64,000 bases of DNA from Vespula vulgaris (GCF_905475345.1 NC_066604.1:62001-126000), one strand, 5' to 3'; counted from the first letter of the stretch, positions 51,695 through 63,004 are shown. Notes: a model not told the origin generated them from the letters alone. Program-made: numbers and translations.

Positions 51695-53560
51695 AGAATG
51701 AATCACATTTATTTACATTCTCTAAATTTCGCAAAAATGGAAGGACAGGATTAAAAATGTAGAAATTAGGAAAATAAGACGTCTTACGATCTTTCAAAAA
51801 ATACCGGTGACAAGCAGGAAAATCTACACGAAACTTATGTATGTCAAAAAAAGAAATGTTAATTACACGTATGAACTATTCAAAGTTAAAAAATTATTAT
51901 AAAAAGAAGAGAAAAGATATATTTCAAGAAAATAGATACAAGTCTACCTAGCAAATCGTACATCTACAGTGTAATTTCACAGAATCCATTTTTGGAATCT
52001 GCACAGGTAATAAGTGTGAATATTTTTAATTCCTTTCCATGTCTTCTGCAAATTGAACGTAATTACAAATAATGATAAAAATTCATTTCAATTGTCAGGC
52101 TTTCGAATAGTGAATATTGCATATAGTTATAAATACCATTCGTTCTATAAAAGTGCATGTTCCTTTTTCTTGTATAGTTGTAGACATGTATCGAGTTTCA
52201 GAATGCTACAATAGTTTTGTTAACATCATAAAATTAAAACGTAGTATATGAGATTTGATATGAATATTAAGACTGAAGATACATTGGGAAAAAGTTCAAA
52301 TATTAACGCCTGCATGATATCCGAAATAATATTTACATATATACCATGCTTCTCAAATATTACATGGGTATATACTATGCTATTGTATCTGAAAGTATCT
52401 GAAACTTTCCGGTATATGGCGTACAGGTTAATCAGAAGTTGCTAAGGTAATTATTCGTCTAAAAGAAGAAATCGATTATGACGATATTCCTTGCATCATC
52501 AATCTGGAGAAATTGTAGAAAAATATTCACAACACGTCATACTGTTTTCGGCCTCCATGTGAAATGTAAAGATTGCGGATATCATTGTGTAGTAAAGCAA
52601 AAACTTCTAAGACTAATCACCCACGGTGGATATTAACCGATATTTTTTATGAAATATAATTGGCAATGCATTGTATTGCAGTTAACGCATTCGGTTTAAT
52701 ATAACACGTCAATAATGATGTGGCAGAATTATAGAATTTTTATATTGTCAAATTTATAGGTAGCAAAAGAGTCAACTTTTCCCCATGCGGTTCATAAACA
52801 ATGTAAAGATGCGGTTCAAACTCGATGTAAAGATGCTCTCATTAGTAAGAATTCCGGTAGTGTGTTGCATCGTGAAATAAATAATAAATTATCCAGTAAA
52901 GATATGAGCAACTTTATTTTATAATATATACGTAAAAAAAAAACCAAGTTCGCTTTTCTCAAAGAGGAAGAAATCGTCTACATCCCGCAAAGAAATTTTA
53001 TACTGAAAATATCGACGGTGATTATGCAGCAAACGCGTCTTGCCCTCAGACATATGATGTTTGTAATAAGAACTTAATCTATGCTAGAAATTACTTTGTA
53101 AAATTTTTGAAAAGAAAAGACCCCTTCAAAACCGAACGCGAAATTAACGAACAAGTAATTTCATTCCATCGAATACAAGCTCGATATTGAAGGTAGTGGT
53201 CTGATTATTGATAAAAATCATCGTTGAAGTCGAATGCCCAACTTCAGTGAAGGGTTAAAAGTCAATGAAAGGAACTTAAAAAAATTACATTCATGCATAT
53301 AGATAAAATGAAATGCCGAACATAAAAGACTTTGATAAATACATGTACCATTTGCAAAATCTTTTATTCATGACGTAAAGACAAAAACATTATTTTATTG
53401 CTTAGACACCATAAGAAATGGTTGTCCTTAAGATCGAAAAAAAGACCACTTTTTGTCAGCAGAAATAGAAAATAAATTTACGGTTTTTTATCTTGAGTGC
53501 TTTTTACCTGATTCGAGAATTGACCCGTATTTTATAAGCACAACGTACTTATAATTAGCA

Positions 53561-53958
53561 ATTGTTGTTTCCTAAATAATAAAGTGTCTACAAAATGAAA
53601 ATGAGTAGCCTTAAAAAACAAAAATTGTAACATTAACAAAAAATGTTATTACACGATTTGTATAACAATTTTGTACTTATTACAGAATGAAATAATAATC
53701 GATGAGATTCGGATATACATATCTATTGTCAAAATTAGATATATTTTAACATGTCGATATGTAGATGAGGACAAAATAAAAGTTAATTTCTTAGATTTTT
53801 TTCGAGACAAGAATAATGCATGCTAACATATATACTAATATTTCGAATATGCATTATGTAAACATAATTAGTCGTTATGAAATATTATTCAGATTTCTAT
53901 TAAGAATGTAAATGTTATATAGAGAAAATACAACTTGTTTGCGTTTGTAGTATAGGCT
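53561..53958. other. AT-rich spacer before piggyBac P2
   Basis: May contain the 5' untranslated part of P2. No terminal repeat identified. Confidence 0.4.
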
Positions 53959-55356
53959 TCATATTGAAGGCAATTATAACGTTGGTTACAAGAGGTACTA
54001 AAGATAGCGAGAAACAAATGAACCTATATGCTGCGCAAATAATATCAGAAGAGCAGCTACATCGACTAGATGAATGGTCTGAAACAAATCCTAATGAAAT
54101 AAAACAATATTTTGCTCTTATTATATGGATTGAACTAGTGCGATTACATAAATTTCATTTATAAAAGTAGAAATGAAGGATAGAAGAAGACATGTACAAG
54201 TACAGTGATATCTAGAAATCAATTTGAATCACTTCTGCAGTTTATTAATTTTAGTAAAGATGAAGAAAACGATCCTAATAATAGATTATTTAAAATTATT
54301 CGTATTATTGACATCCAGATGATTATTATTACATCCAGATTACATCCAGAATACATCCATTATTACAATCCAAATGAATCATTAAAACCATCTCAAGACT
54401 GAAGAAAATTTCGATAATATTTGATCAAACAAAAATGTCATAGATACGAAATAAAAAATTATAAATTATGTGGTAGCGCAGAATACACTTGTTCCTTTCA
54501 AATATAAGCGGGGAAAATTGTAATGTCGTTTTGCAAGGATATATCTGGCAAAGATAATTGGTATACAAGTGTTGATCTGGCGAAAAAATTAATCCCAATA
54601 CATACGCGTTTAGTGGTTATTCTATGGAAAAAATTGACGAAAAAATCCGCAAGAAGTAGTATTTCAAAAATTAAAACGTGGAGATGTTATGCCTTGGTAA
54701 AATAGAAAAAAAGTGAAAGTCTTAAAATGTAAGAAAAAGGGTGATGTATTGTTGTTCTTTACGAAACATTCGGCAAAATGGCTATTGTACATAAAATATC
54801 TTATATATATAAAAATCCAAAAATAGTTGTGGAATAAAAATTAGGGAAATCTTCAATCGATTCATCTCACCAAATGATCGCATATAGTTCACCACTGTGT
54901 AGACCACAAAGTGATACAGGAAATTAGCAGTAGAACTGTTATTAAATACATGCATTGTAAATGCTATGTTATTATTCGAACAGATAATTCGCAGAAACAT
55001 TGAAATTCCCGATTTTAGAATGAAAATAGTTTCGTATTCAACGAAATGTCGTGAAGGTAAAATTGAGGATTACATTTCTCCACGTGAGAACTTATTGAGA
55101 AAATCAACTCATGAAATGAAAAAATGCCCAAAAATTATGATTACTTCGCCACAAAAAATTTCATCGCAAGTGTTTATTCCAACTATTTATGTTGAATTTT
55201 GTACTAGAACAAACTTTATTGATAGCGTTTAATTTTTCTATACGAGTTTAAACTAGGCAATAATGCTGCGATAACCACACACACCATAAACCAGGTATCT
55301 GGGCAGGACACTGTAAAGGAGAGGGAAATTTCATTCTAGAGATTTATCACTACTAA
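53959..55356 (+). pseudogene. PiggyBac transposase relic P2
   Basis: Frames in order: QMNLYAAQIISEEQLHRLDEW and NEIKQYFALIIWIELVRL; ISRNQFESLLQFINFSKDEE (54205); HYYNPNESLKP where the first catalytic Asp (DES) has become Asn; KCHRYEIKNYKLC; GKDNWYTSVDLAKKL (54545) with the second Asp kept; KNPKIVVE and GKSSIDSSHQM (54810-54880); NAMLLFEQIIRRNIEIPDFR (54960); and a degraded C-terminal domain ending GHCKGEGNFILEIYHY before TAA at 55354-55356. Length is close to a full piggyBac gene, but it carries at least ten frame breaks. Clearly a different lineage from P1 and P3. Confidence 0.8.
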
Positions 55357-55373
55357 AATGAACTGTGTGGAAG

Positions 55374-56143
55374 ATCAAAGTTGTTTGTGGATAATGATGA
55401 TTTGAAATCATTGATGGAAGTGAATCCAAGTGTAACAATAAAACAACCTTCTGTCAGAATGAAGGATACCATCCCGCTATTGGAAGAATCAAAAAATGAA
55501 TAAATAGATACCGCGTGAATTGATTGATCAATATAAGCTTAATTGATTAAACGAATGTGTCCCATGACACATCATGACAGCCATCGAACAGACCTTTCTT
55601 TATTATTATCAAAAATCCATATTTTTGATAATAATAAAGAAAGGTCTGTTCGATAGCTTGACAGAGATGTGACACTTGCTCATGCTCCGAAATCATCACT
55701 TTGCCTATGTAAAATTTTAATGATAATTTCGTGAAATGTGAGTGGAAAGATTCTTTATTCATATCTACGAACTGAGGAACGAACTCGGCATTACTGATCG
55801 GCAGAACGACAATACATTGATCAAATGTAGAAAAAATTAAAAATCGAACGCCCATTGTACACCCATACTTCTTCACGACAACGTTCGACCGCATACATCG
55901 CAACATATAATCATAAAATTGATTGATTTAAAGTATGAAATTTTGCAACATCCACCGCATTCATCCAACCGACCTTTAACGTACTATCATTTCTTTAAAC
56001 AGTTCGAACTATTTTTACGCAATAAATACTTCAAAAAAGAAGAACGGGATTTATTGACTCAAAAAACTAAAACATTTTTAAGAAAAGCATTAAAAACTCA
56101 TTGGGAAAAGTTTATCGAAGTAAATGGAGCCTATTTCGATTAA
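55374..56143 (+). pseudogene. Mariner transposase relic with fold-back insertion and mutated third Asp
   Basis: Order of traces: DNDDLKSLMEVNPSVTIKQ (55390), PRELIDQYKLN..LNECV (55510), FDNNKERSVR..LDRDVTLA (55625), QYIDQM..KKLKIERP (55812-55855), then a long open stretch LLHDNVRPHTSQHIIIKLID and LKYEILQHPPHSSNRPLTYYHFFKQF. It ends KTHWEKFIEVNGAYFD and TAA. The HDN catalytic Asp is present, but the third Asp of the usual PTDYH is Tyr (LTYYH). The first catalytic Asp block is replaced by a fold-back repeat. The N-terminal HTH is missing, and the preceding piggyBac stop lies only 18 bp away. Confidence 0.85.
55583..55654. repeat. Perfect 34-bp fold-back inverted repeat with CCAT loop
   Basis: Left arm 55583-55616 and right arm 55621-55654 are exact reverse complements, separated by four bases. 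The right arm is native mariner sequence (encoding FDNNKERSVR); the left arm is its inverted copy lying where the TGDEKW-type catalytic block should be. Confidence 0.95.
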
Positions 56144-56357
56144 ATAAACATTTTCTAGGAAAAGATATGATTTTAATATAAAAATATAAAAATAAAAATC
56201 CGACATTTCTTATCCATCAATTTAATTGTACACAGTGTAATCAATCAATACATCGACAGATCCATACTAGCCCTCAGCGAGCATTACATTCAAGAACATA
56301 TGACCGAACTAATAGCATTTAAAGCATTTCGGTTTCAATATTCGCGACTTACAATTT
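56144..56357. other. Spacer after mariner
   Basis: Should hold the mariner 3' terminal repeat if the element is complete on this side. I could not define it. Confidence 0.4.
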
Positions 56358-56645
56358 TTAGACAAGTATTCTATTATCGCCATAATTATAAAATAGCATT
56401 GTCTTAATTTGAAGCTCCGATCTTTTCGAGAATTTATGCATTTCCTCGAGCATTTTTGAATTTGCGCTTTGTTTACTTCTCAAATTTTCCTCATAAACTT
56501 GTAAACGTTCCTTAAAATCATGCAATTCTTTCGCTCCATACAAGATAGGTTTCTTTCTTTCGCCATCAGTAATTACATGGAATACATGCTTTCTTAATGC
56601 CTCATCCTGAATCGTTCCTACAACAACCAACTGTTTCATTACCAA
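56358..56645 (-). CDS. Orphan open frame, 95 codons, unrecognised
   Basis: Minus-strand frame from ATG at 56645 to TAA. It begins MVMKQLVVVGTIQDEALRKH, continues VFHVITDGERKKPILYGAKE and has a heptad-rich, charged C-terminal half (DFKERLQVYEENLRSKQ, EEMHKFSKR) that could be a coiled coil. It has no internal stop in a region where everything else is shredded. Base composition is less AT-rich than the flanks. A second short open frame lies just upstream on the same strand (56722-56880). I do not recognise the protein. Possible sources are an unclassified transposon or a viral insertion; I have no specific evidence for either. Confidence 0.4.
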   Translation of the reverse strand: MVMKQLVVVGTIQDEALRKHVFHVITDGERKKPILYGAKELHDFKERLQVYEENLRSKQSANSKMLEEMHKFSKRSELQIKTMLFYNYGDNRILV

Positions 56646-56721
56646 ATAGTATTCTCGTTATATTTTTTTCTTTTTCATTCTTCTTTCAGACAGCATTTAA
56701 TGTAATGAAATATTATTGATT

Positions 56722-56880
56722 TTAATAGAGAATTCGTACTTCAGAATAGCCTTTAAATGCATATCGCTCAAAATGTGACTTCAACGATAGATACGAAATA
56801 TAATAAAATAATAACGTGTTAAAAAATGTCCCTTCTCTGGATTTATCATATCCGTGAATGTGCTCGTTAGGTACATTCAT
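56722..56880 (-). CDS. Second small orphan open frame, unrecognised
   Basis: Minus-strand frame of 52 codons beginning MNVPNEHIHGYDKSREGTFF. It is open further upstream to a TGA near 56935, with LVVNLDLQSTCSDVVKG in frame. It precedes the 95-codon frame by about 80 bp on the same strand, so the two may be exons or pieces of one former gene. Confidence 0.3.
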   Translation of the reverse strand: MNVPNEHIHGYDKSREGTFFNTLLFYYISYLSLKSHFERYAFKGYSEVRILY

Positions 56881-56939
56881 TCCCTTCACAACGTCGGAGC
56901 ACGTGGATTGAAGATCTAAGTTGACAACGAGATATCAAA

Positions 56940-57560
56940 GAGAATACATGATAATCGATTTTTACAGAACAGCTAGTCCAAGTCAATACGTATTCTGTAA
57001 GACAAACGAAACGTATGATTTATACACAGACATTAATGCCCTTGACAAACTCAATTGACCTTAGGTGCAGAATTTTCTTCCATTTGCCTACAACAATTCA
57101 AGATATAATAATAATAAGCTGATAACAATATTGTAAATAATGTATTATTTATATTATTATATATTTAATAGTATTGTTAAAATAATTATGATATGTTATT
57201 ATAAGTATGATATGATTTTAATAAGCCTTGAACAAATGATTCTACAGCCAAAATAAGGAAATACGTATTCAGCTCCTTATGTCGATAAAAATAAGCGTCA
57301 AAGATATTGAGATTGTTAAATTTTTCAAAAATTTGTATAATAGTTATCTTCACATAGAAACGTAGCTAAAAACATAAAAATTTCATAAGTAACGTGAAAC
57401 ACAATGGCAATAATAATTTAGGAATTGTGGCTTCAAGGCTATATATTTCTATTAGTTATTCTTTATTGAATAGATGTAAACAAACCTGACGAACTAATTT
57501 ATCCTTTTCGCAATTACATTTATAATTATATTAAAATTCAAGTTTAAAAACTAATCGCTT
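56940..57560. other. AT-rich spacer
   Basis: No gene recognised. Confidence 0.45.
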
Positions 57561-57579
57561 ATCAGTTTATTGAATTAAT

Positions 57580-57855
57580 CTTGGTTTATGAATTTCTTCG
57601 GTCTTATTACGTTAACTAGCTTTGTTATCATATCTGCATGTATATCATTATTATCCCAATATATTATATCAATCGTACTATTTTCCTAGGTCTCTTATGA
57701 AATAGTATAAAGTATCTATATCTTGCTAGAAATTACTATTTTAATCCCTTATAATTTCAATAGCTAACTCATTTTCTACTCGTGTGACATCATTTGTACC
57801 TTTTGATGCTATTAAGATATTATCTACGTATATAATTATATAGCTTTCCATTTTA
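57580..57855 (-). pseudogene. Ty1/Copia reverse-transcriptase fragment
   Basis: Minus strand reads IIIYVDNILIASKGTNDVTR then VENELAIEI, matching the Copia RT core LYVDDILIAS, with the second Asp of YVDD changed to Asn. After stops a WDNNDIHADMITKLVN stretch resembles the Copia RNase H end (DNxADIFTKPL), so sequence between RT and the 3' end seems to have been lost. Another Copia piece lies at 63005-63240 on the same strand. Confidence 0.6.
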
Positions 57856-57949
57856 CTGATCTCTTTTGTATATAATCGCTTTTACCTTTCTTATATCTAC
57901 AGAAGAAAAAATATGTCATCTTACGTGATGGTTTTTCGCACAAATTCAA

Positions 57950-60235
57950 AACAAATTATGTCCTTGATAATTTCAACACATAACCATCCATCGGTAGATA
58001 CATCTAATACTAACTACAAAAAATGACAAATAAGAACCTTTTTTTTCTTTTTGTCCGTTTTAGTTTTTCCTTAGCTTTCTACATTACGATAGTATCATTA
58101 GTTCGTAATGCATTTATTTTTATTCAATTTTTTAGTTACAATCATTCAAAGCGTTACTTACAATAAACTTACTAGTTTTGTAATACGTAAATCTACAAAT
58201 GGCGAACATTCGCAATTAGAAAACATTTCTGTCGTAATAAATATACCATACTTTTACACGAGTAAAATACCACGCTATTTGTATATGAAGATTTATGTGA
58301 TAAAGACATATAAACTGAAGTTTTAATCTGCACGAGAGAAGGCATCGATTGCTTCTCTGAAAGCAGAGGTTGAATACGACTATATTTCTTGTATCGCCGT
58401 CGTCGCTGATGGATAAGGGGTCAAAAGATCGTATAAAATTCGTTATAATCCGATATTAGGTATTACCACAAACGTCGGTTTCGTAAGCAAAAAATTTTAT
58501 ATATTGAGATTCGAAATAAATATGGTTCTTTTTGCGACAGGTAAATCGTGTGTAAGTCGCTCTTCAATCAATGTTGTAAAAAATGTTTATATCAATCGAC
58601 ATTGCGAAATAGAACGCGATAATAGAGGATTGTTTTACCCACATCTAATGGTACATTAAAACGTTGATAAACGTTGCTATTCGGAACATGATATACTGAA
58701 ACGTCGATATTCATGGTCTTAAATATATCAAATTGATCGGGAATGGGGACAGCAATTTCACAATTATACATTACGAAATTATAATAGCCGTTTGGAGGTT
58801 CTTTGTTTAAATAAAAATTACGGTATCGTCATATAGTGGAATACCTACCATCATGCAGTGAAATTTAAAACGTTTACGAACTACTGTTACGGCAGCAATT
58901 AAACATCGTAAGGGCCAAAAATCAACTTCATAGTATATAGTAACGTGGAGGAATTGCAAAAATAACTATATAGTAACGTGGAGGAATTGCAGAAAGATAT
59001 TTGTAATGAGCCTTACCATGTTTTCGGCCATCATAGAAAATGTAGAAATTGCGGGTAATACTAAAGGGATGAAACAAAGCCAATTTGAGATTAACCACTT
59101 ACAGAGAAGGCAAAGCACTGGCATTGTTTATGAAGTAGAATTGGTAATTTATCGCGATTTAGTCAACGCGTCCAGTTCTACATGTGACGTCGATAATAAT
59201 GTGAATTATTCTCCTATATTGCAAAATTTATAGGTAGCAAAATGGACTGTTATTAGTATAAATTCCAGAGAGACGTTGCATCGTGAAATAAATAATGAAT
59301 TGTCAAATAAAAATACAGCCAACTTTACTCTACAATATGTATATAATGAAAAGAGTCCAGTTCGTGATTCGTGAAGTCGAAGCTCGATTTCGACTCGCGA
59401 CCTCGTGTCCCGCGAAAAAATTTCATTTTCATATTCAAACCATCGATGGTGATCACGGATTAAACACAGTTTGTCTTCAAATATTTATGAGACGAGAACT
59501 TAATTTATGCTAAAAACTAATTTACAAAATTGTTGAAAGAAGGAGATCTTTCAAAGTCAATCACGAAACTCGTAGACAAATGATTTCGTTTAAATGAAGT
59601 GAACAGTGTCGAAAATGAGCAACTTAGAAGAAATAAACAAAAGCAGACTGCCCACTTCTTATTCAAAATTAGTAGAGTATTCGATATATCTGCTTCAAGG
59701 AAAGTACTAATACCAGGTGTGGAACTGAAAAAGTGCTATTAGCAATTAAACAATTCTCCATCGAGTATAGGTCCAATATTGAAAGTAATGGGTTAATTAT
59801 TGAGAAAAAATCAACCGTTTTGCCGGTTACTTCAGAATTACTAATTGACGTCTCACTGAAGTCAAACGCCCAGCTACAGTGAAGGGTTTAACACCAATCA
59901 AGATAAACAAATTACGTTCATACTCCGACAAATGATATGCCGAAGATAATAAATCTAGACTTACGTATACCGAGTTAAAGATGTTTTACACGTTACTCAA
60001 AGACAGTGTTATTATATTCTTTGGACATCAAAAATAATGGTTAGCGATGAAATTAAAATAAATTACCTCTTTTTAATAAAACAACGGAAGAGAAGCTTAT
60101 GATTTTTTATAACGAGCGTCTTCCGTCGAAAATAGTTTATTCTCGTAAAACTCAGAAATTCAGATTCGGGAATGGGCGCTTATTTTAGAAAATCTTAACA
60201 CTAGGTGTTTAAAACCATTAATCCTAGGTTTCAAA
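57950..60235 (+). mobile_element. Mutator/YqaJ-type element relic R2 (most complete copy)
   Basis: Leader homologous to 39955-40175, then traces in domain order: AREKASIASLKAEVEYDYIS and CIAVVADG (58330-58412), SYKIRYNPILGITTNVGFVS (58427-58487), a zinc-binding PYHVFGHHRKCRNCG (about 59011-59055), DVDNNVNYSPILQNL and LHREINNELSNKNTANFTLQ (59190-59335), and DGDHGLNTVCLQIFMRRELN (59450-59510). YqaJ nuclease traces follow: AIKQFSIEYRSNIESNGLII (about 59740-59800) and EVKRPATVKGLTP (59858-59896), the counterpart of the VEIKCP catalytic motif with Cys replaced by Arg. In the family a Mutator-like transposase is joined to a YqaJ-type exonuclease. Every domain is interrupted, so this copy cannot be active. 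Confidence 0.7.
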
Positions 60236-60339
60236 TAAAAATATGCATTTACTGACTTTACTATTATAATATCGAATGTAAATAATGTACATAATACTTA
60301 AATATGTTCTTAATCATATCCTTTTCATTACTATGGGTA

Positions 60340-60530
60340 ACTATAGTCGCTCTTCATAAAATGCCATTGACTACGGTCATGCTTGTACTACAGTCGACTA
60401 AAGTCGTTCTCCATAAAATGCCATTGACGTATTTTATGGTTGACTAAAGTTGCTTTACATAAGATGCCACTGATGTACTACGGGCAATTATAGTCGCTTT
60501 GCATAAGATGCCACGTATTGTACATATGAC
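60340..60530 (+). repeat. Four ~50-bp repeats upstream of piggyBac P3
   Basis: Four imperfect copies of GACTAAAGTCGCTCTNCATA followed by AAATGCCATTGACGTA, at about 60350, 60397, 60442 and 60484. They lie 300-450 bp before the P3 transposase, where subterminal repeats of a DNA transposon would sit. Confidence 0.7.
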
Positions 60531-60815
60531 GAGCGATTGGAGTTGTTGCACATGGAGTATCTTTTTGTGGAACTGTATCATCAGTCTTTTGTTTTTGTCA
60601 TTTGTTTCTTATGAGATTGCTCAATCATAAAAGTCGCCATAACAATTTGATTGCGCTCGTCCGAATGTTCGCAACGAATAAAGTTAGTGCCTACTGAAGA
60701 AAGATAATTCGCTTTGTATCAACAACAGACACAAAGGTATACTTTGTTATTTTTTTAATTTTTTCACCATTATTTAGATTTAGTACTTTTAACAGATTTT
60801 ATCCCACCCCTTAAA

Positions 60816-62299
60816 ATGATGAAAAATAAGACAAGATTAAGGACGATACGTCCGAATCTGAAGAAGAAAATTCAACTGAATCTGGAAAAGATAGCAGAGA
60901 AATTACATGGACTACCGAATTATTCTAACCGAATATTCACAAATTTCATTGCGAATATTGGGAGATATAAACATCAATTGGTTTTCCGGCATCAGTTTGA
61001 GAATTTTTTCAAATTATTCTGCTTCGAAAATTTTATAAATTTCATTATTTGCATGACTAATAAGATAAATTCCCGAAACGCTTCTCTTCCAAAAATTTAT
61101 TGCTTTCTCGCCATAAAATTATTAATGTCGCGAAATAAAAAATTATCATATTATGAATACTAGTTGAATTCAACGATGAATAGTTGAAGAAAAAATTGAT
61201 AGAGAAGTTATGAGTAGAGATCGATTTTTATGTTTAAAAATTTTACATTTTAATATTAATAGTGACTATAGATAGTGACAAATTATACAAAATATGGGAA
61301 ATTTGTAATATGCTTAGACAAAGATTTCAGAAGGTATTTTATCCTTTCGAAAATTTATGTATCGATGAGAGTTTACTCTTATGTAAAGGAAGATTGTCGT
61401 TTAAACAATGCATTCCCTCTAAAAGATTTGGGATCAAATCATTTATTTTATGTGATATTCACCCAATCCGGATTTGTACAAGATTTTATAATTTATAATA
61501 AAGCATTGAGTTCTGCAAGCTGCAAAAAAGCTGCATAAAAACCATACATTGTACGTGGATAATTGGTACACAAGTCCGGCTGTTTTTATCCTTCTACGTA
61601 AAAATGGAACTAATGCTTGTGAAACAGTAAGGAAAAGACGAAAAGGTGTGCCAATTATCCAAAATAAATTAAAAAATGGGTGAAGCGAGTTTCCGTTCTT
61701 CAAACCTTTTATTATCAATGAAATAGTGTGACAAGAGGCAAGTCTATATATTGTCCATATATTGTCTATATATTGTCTATATATTTTCATAATGAAGTAT
61801 TTGTTGACACGAGACGTCACTATCGCATACAAGAAATGATAAAAAAATCAAAGTGTGTTGTCGACATGGTTATCAGCAACGTTCATTCACAACGCAAAAA
61901 TATGAAGTGGTACAAAAAATATGTTTTTTCATTTAATAGAAATATACATTTGAAACGCTTATTGCTTATATAAATTAAAAACTGGCAAAGAAATATAAAT
62001 ACAAAATTTCACCTACAGTTAATTCTTTTAAATCGGCATTAATAAAGCAACTCTTAAATCATTACCTAGAAGGAAATAACAATAACATTTCAAATAAATC
62101 AGTAGAAATCAATCCACTTCGTCTTATTAGAAGTTACTTTCCTTCACTTTACGCAAATGAAAAAGCCAAAACGAAAGAATCCGTTGCAAAAGTGTATTGT
62201 ATGTTGAAAAAATGACAGGAAGAGCGAATAGCGATACCGTGTCGGATTTGCGATGTTGGTTTATGTGTAACATCGTGTTTCGAACAATATCACACGTGA
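60816..62299 (+). pseudogene. PiggyBac transposase relic P3 (best preserved)
   Basis: Acidic N-terminus DDTSESEEENSTESGKDSRE (60842-60902), then MSRDRFLCLKILHFNINSD (61209-61265), DKLYKIWEI and FENLCIDESLLLCKGRLSF with the first Asp intact (61262-61390), and KQCIPSK..FGIKSFILCD. The second Asp is intact in LYVDNWYTSPAVFILLRKNG (61550-61608), then NACETVRKRRKGVPIIQNKL. A remnant CDKRQVYI is followed by SKCVVDMVIS and HSQRKNMKWYKKYVF (61845-61930). The Cys-rich C-terminal domain is well kept: CIVC, then IPCRICDVGLCVTSCFEQYH T and TGA at 62297-62299. At least five frameshifts or stops. Confidence 0.85.
61743..61790. repeat. 11-bp tandem repeat inside P3
   Basis: About four copies of TCTATATATTG interrupt the transposase frame, a local slippage expansion that replaced coding sequence. 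Confidence 0.8.
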
Positions 62300-63004
62300 T
62301 ACTATTAATAATAGTTATTATTATCATACTATTATATTCTGTAATTTTATTTGATTCTAAAGTGTAATTAAAAGTGTATTTTGAACTTATAGATACCCCG
62401 TTTTGAGGAAAGTTTTTTTTTTTCAATAAACACCGTCATAGCAACTCGGGTTGTAATGAGACGTAAATGCAGTCACTTTCGATATTTCTGGAGCATCGTG
62501 CACATTTCTTGCGCGGTGGTTTGTTCAGTAGGAGTGTGGTGGCGGAGAAATCGCTCGTATCGAAAGAGTTTTTATTATATTATATTAGTAATAAAAGCAA
62601 TATTAGTATAGATTAAACTAGTCCCACAGGAGAAACCATGTAAAAAAATAATTCTAGCACGTAAGAAGTGTGGAAATAAACTCAAGTTTTAATTTATATT
62701 AAAATAATATAATATTTAAATATTCATAAATAATTTTTGACAAAACATTCAAGAAAATTTTGTTTTTTATCGCAAATTTATATACTAGTTATATATATTC
62801 CAAATATATTAGTTATTCTCTAAACCGTGAACAAATGCATACCGACATCGTATCTAACACAAATCACTACGAGACCTACTGTCGAAAGAAGATATATACT
62901 TGTTGCTAGACACGATTCAAAGGAAAGGTAAGGAGCAATCTAATACGAGTTTATATACAGTTTAATGCGAGTGCATACTGTTTTCTTACTGATATCGTCG
63001 TTCG
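62300..63004. other. Spacer after P3
   Basis: Should contain the P3 3' end. A GC-richer patch at 62440-62560 (GTAGGAGTGTGGTGGCGGAG) stands out but I cannot assign it. Confidence 0.45.

Larger units (their letters stand above)
49740..53560 (+). mobile_element. Mutator/YqaJ-type element relic R1, probably interrupted by a piggyBac
   Basis: The leader and start (AAAATGCCAGCAAAAAAAGG at 49835) match the 40-kb fragment. Homology then resumes at about 51880, so the intervening piggyBac looks like a nested insertion. Protein traces in order: AKVIIRLKEEIDYDDIPCI (52443-52499), a HNTSYCFG-like zinc region (52530), VKFIGSKRVNFSPCGS (52746-52793), LHREINNKLSSKDMSNFILX-like sequence (52870-52920), IDGDYAANASCPQTYDVCNK (53015-53075) and the YqaJ nuclease motif VEVECPTSVKG (53222-53254). 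In intact insect proteins a Mutator-like transposase domain is followed by YqaJ. Heavily broken. Confidence 0.65.

Noticed and set aside
55547..55906. 119-codon minus-strand frame that looked like a possible viral-type protein
   Set aside because: It is antisense to mariner transposase motifs (FDNNKERSVR, LDRDVTLA, LLHDNVRPH) and includes the fold-back repeat.
61443..61832. 129-codon minus-strand frame
   Set aside because: Antisense to the piggyBac P3 catalytic region.
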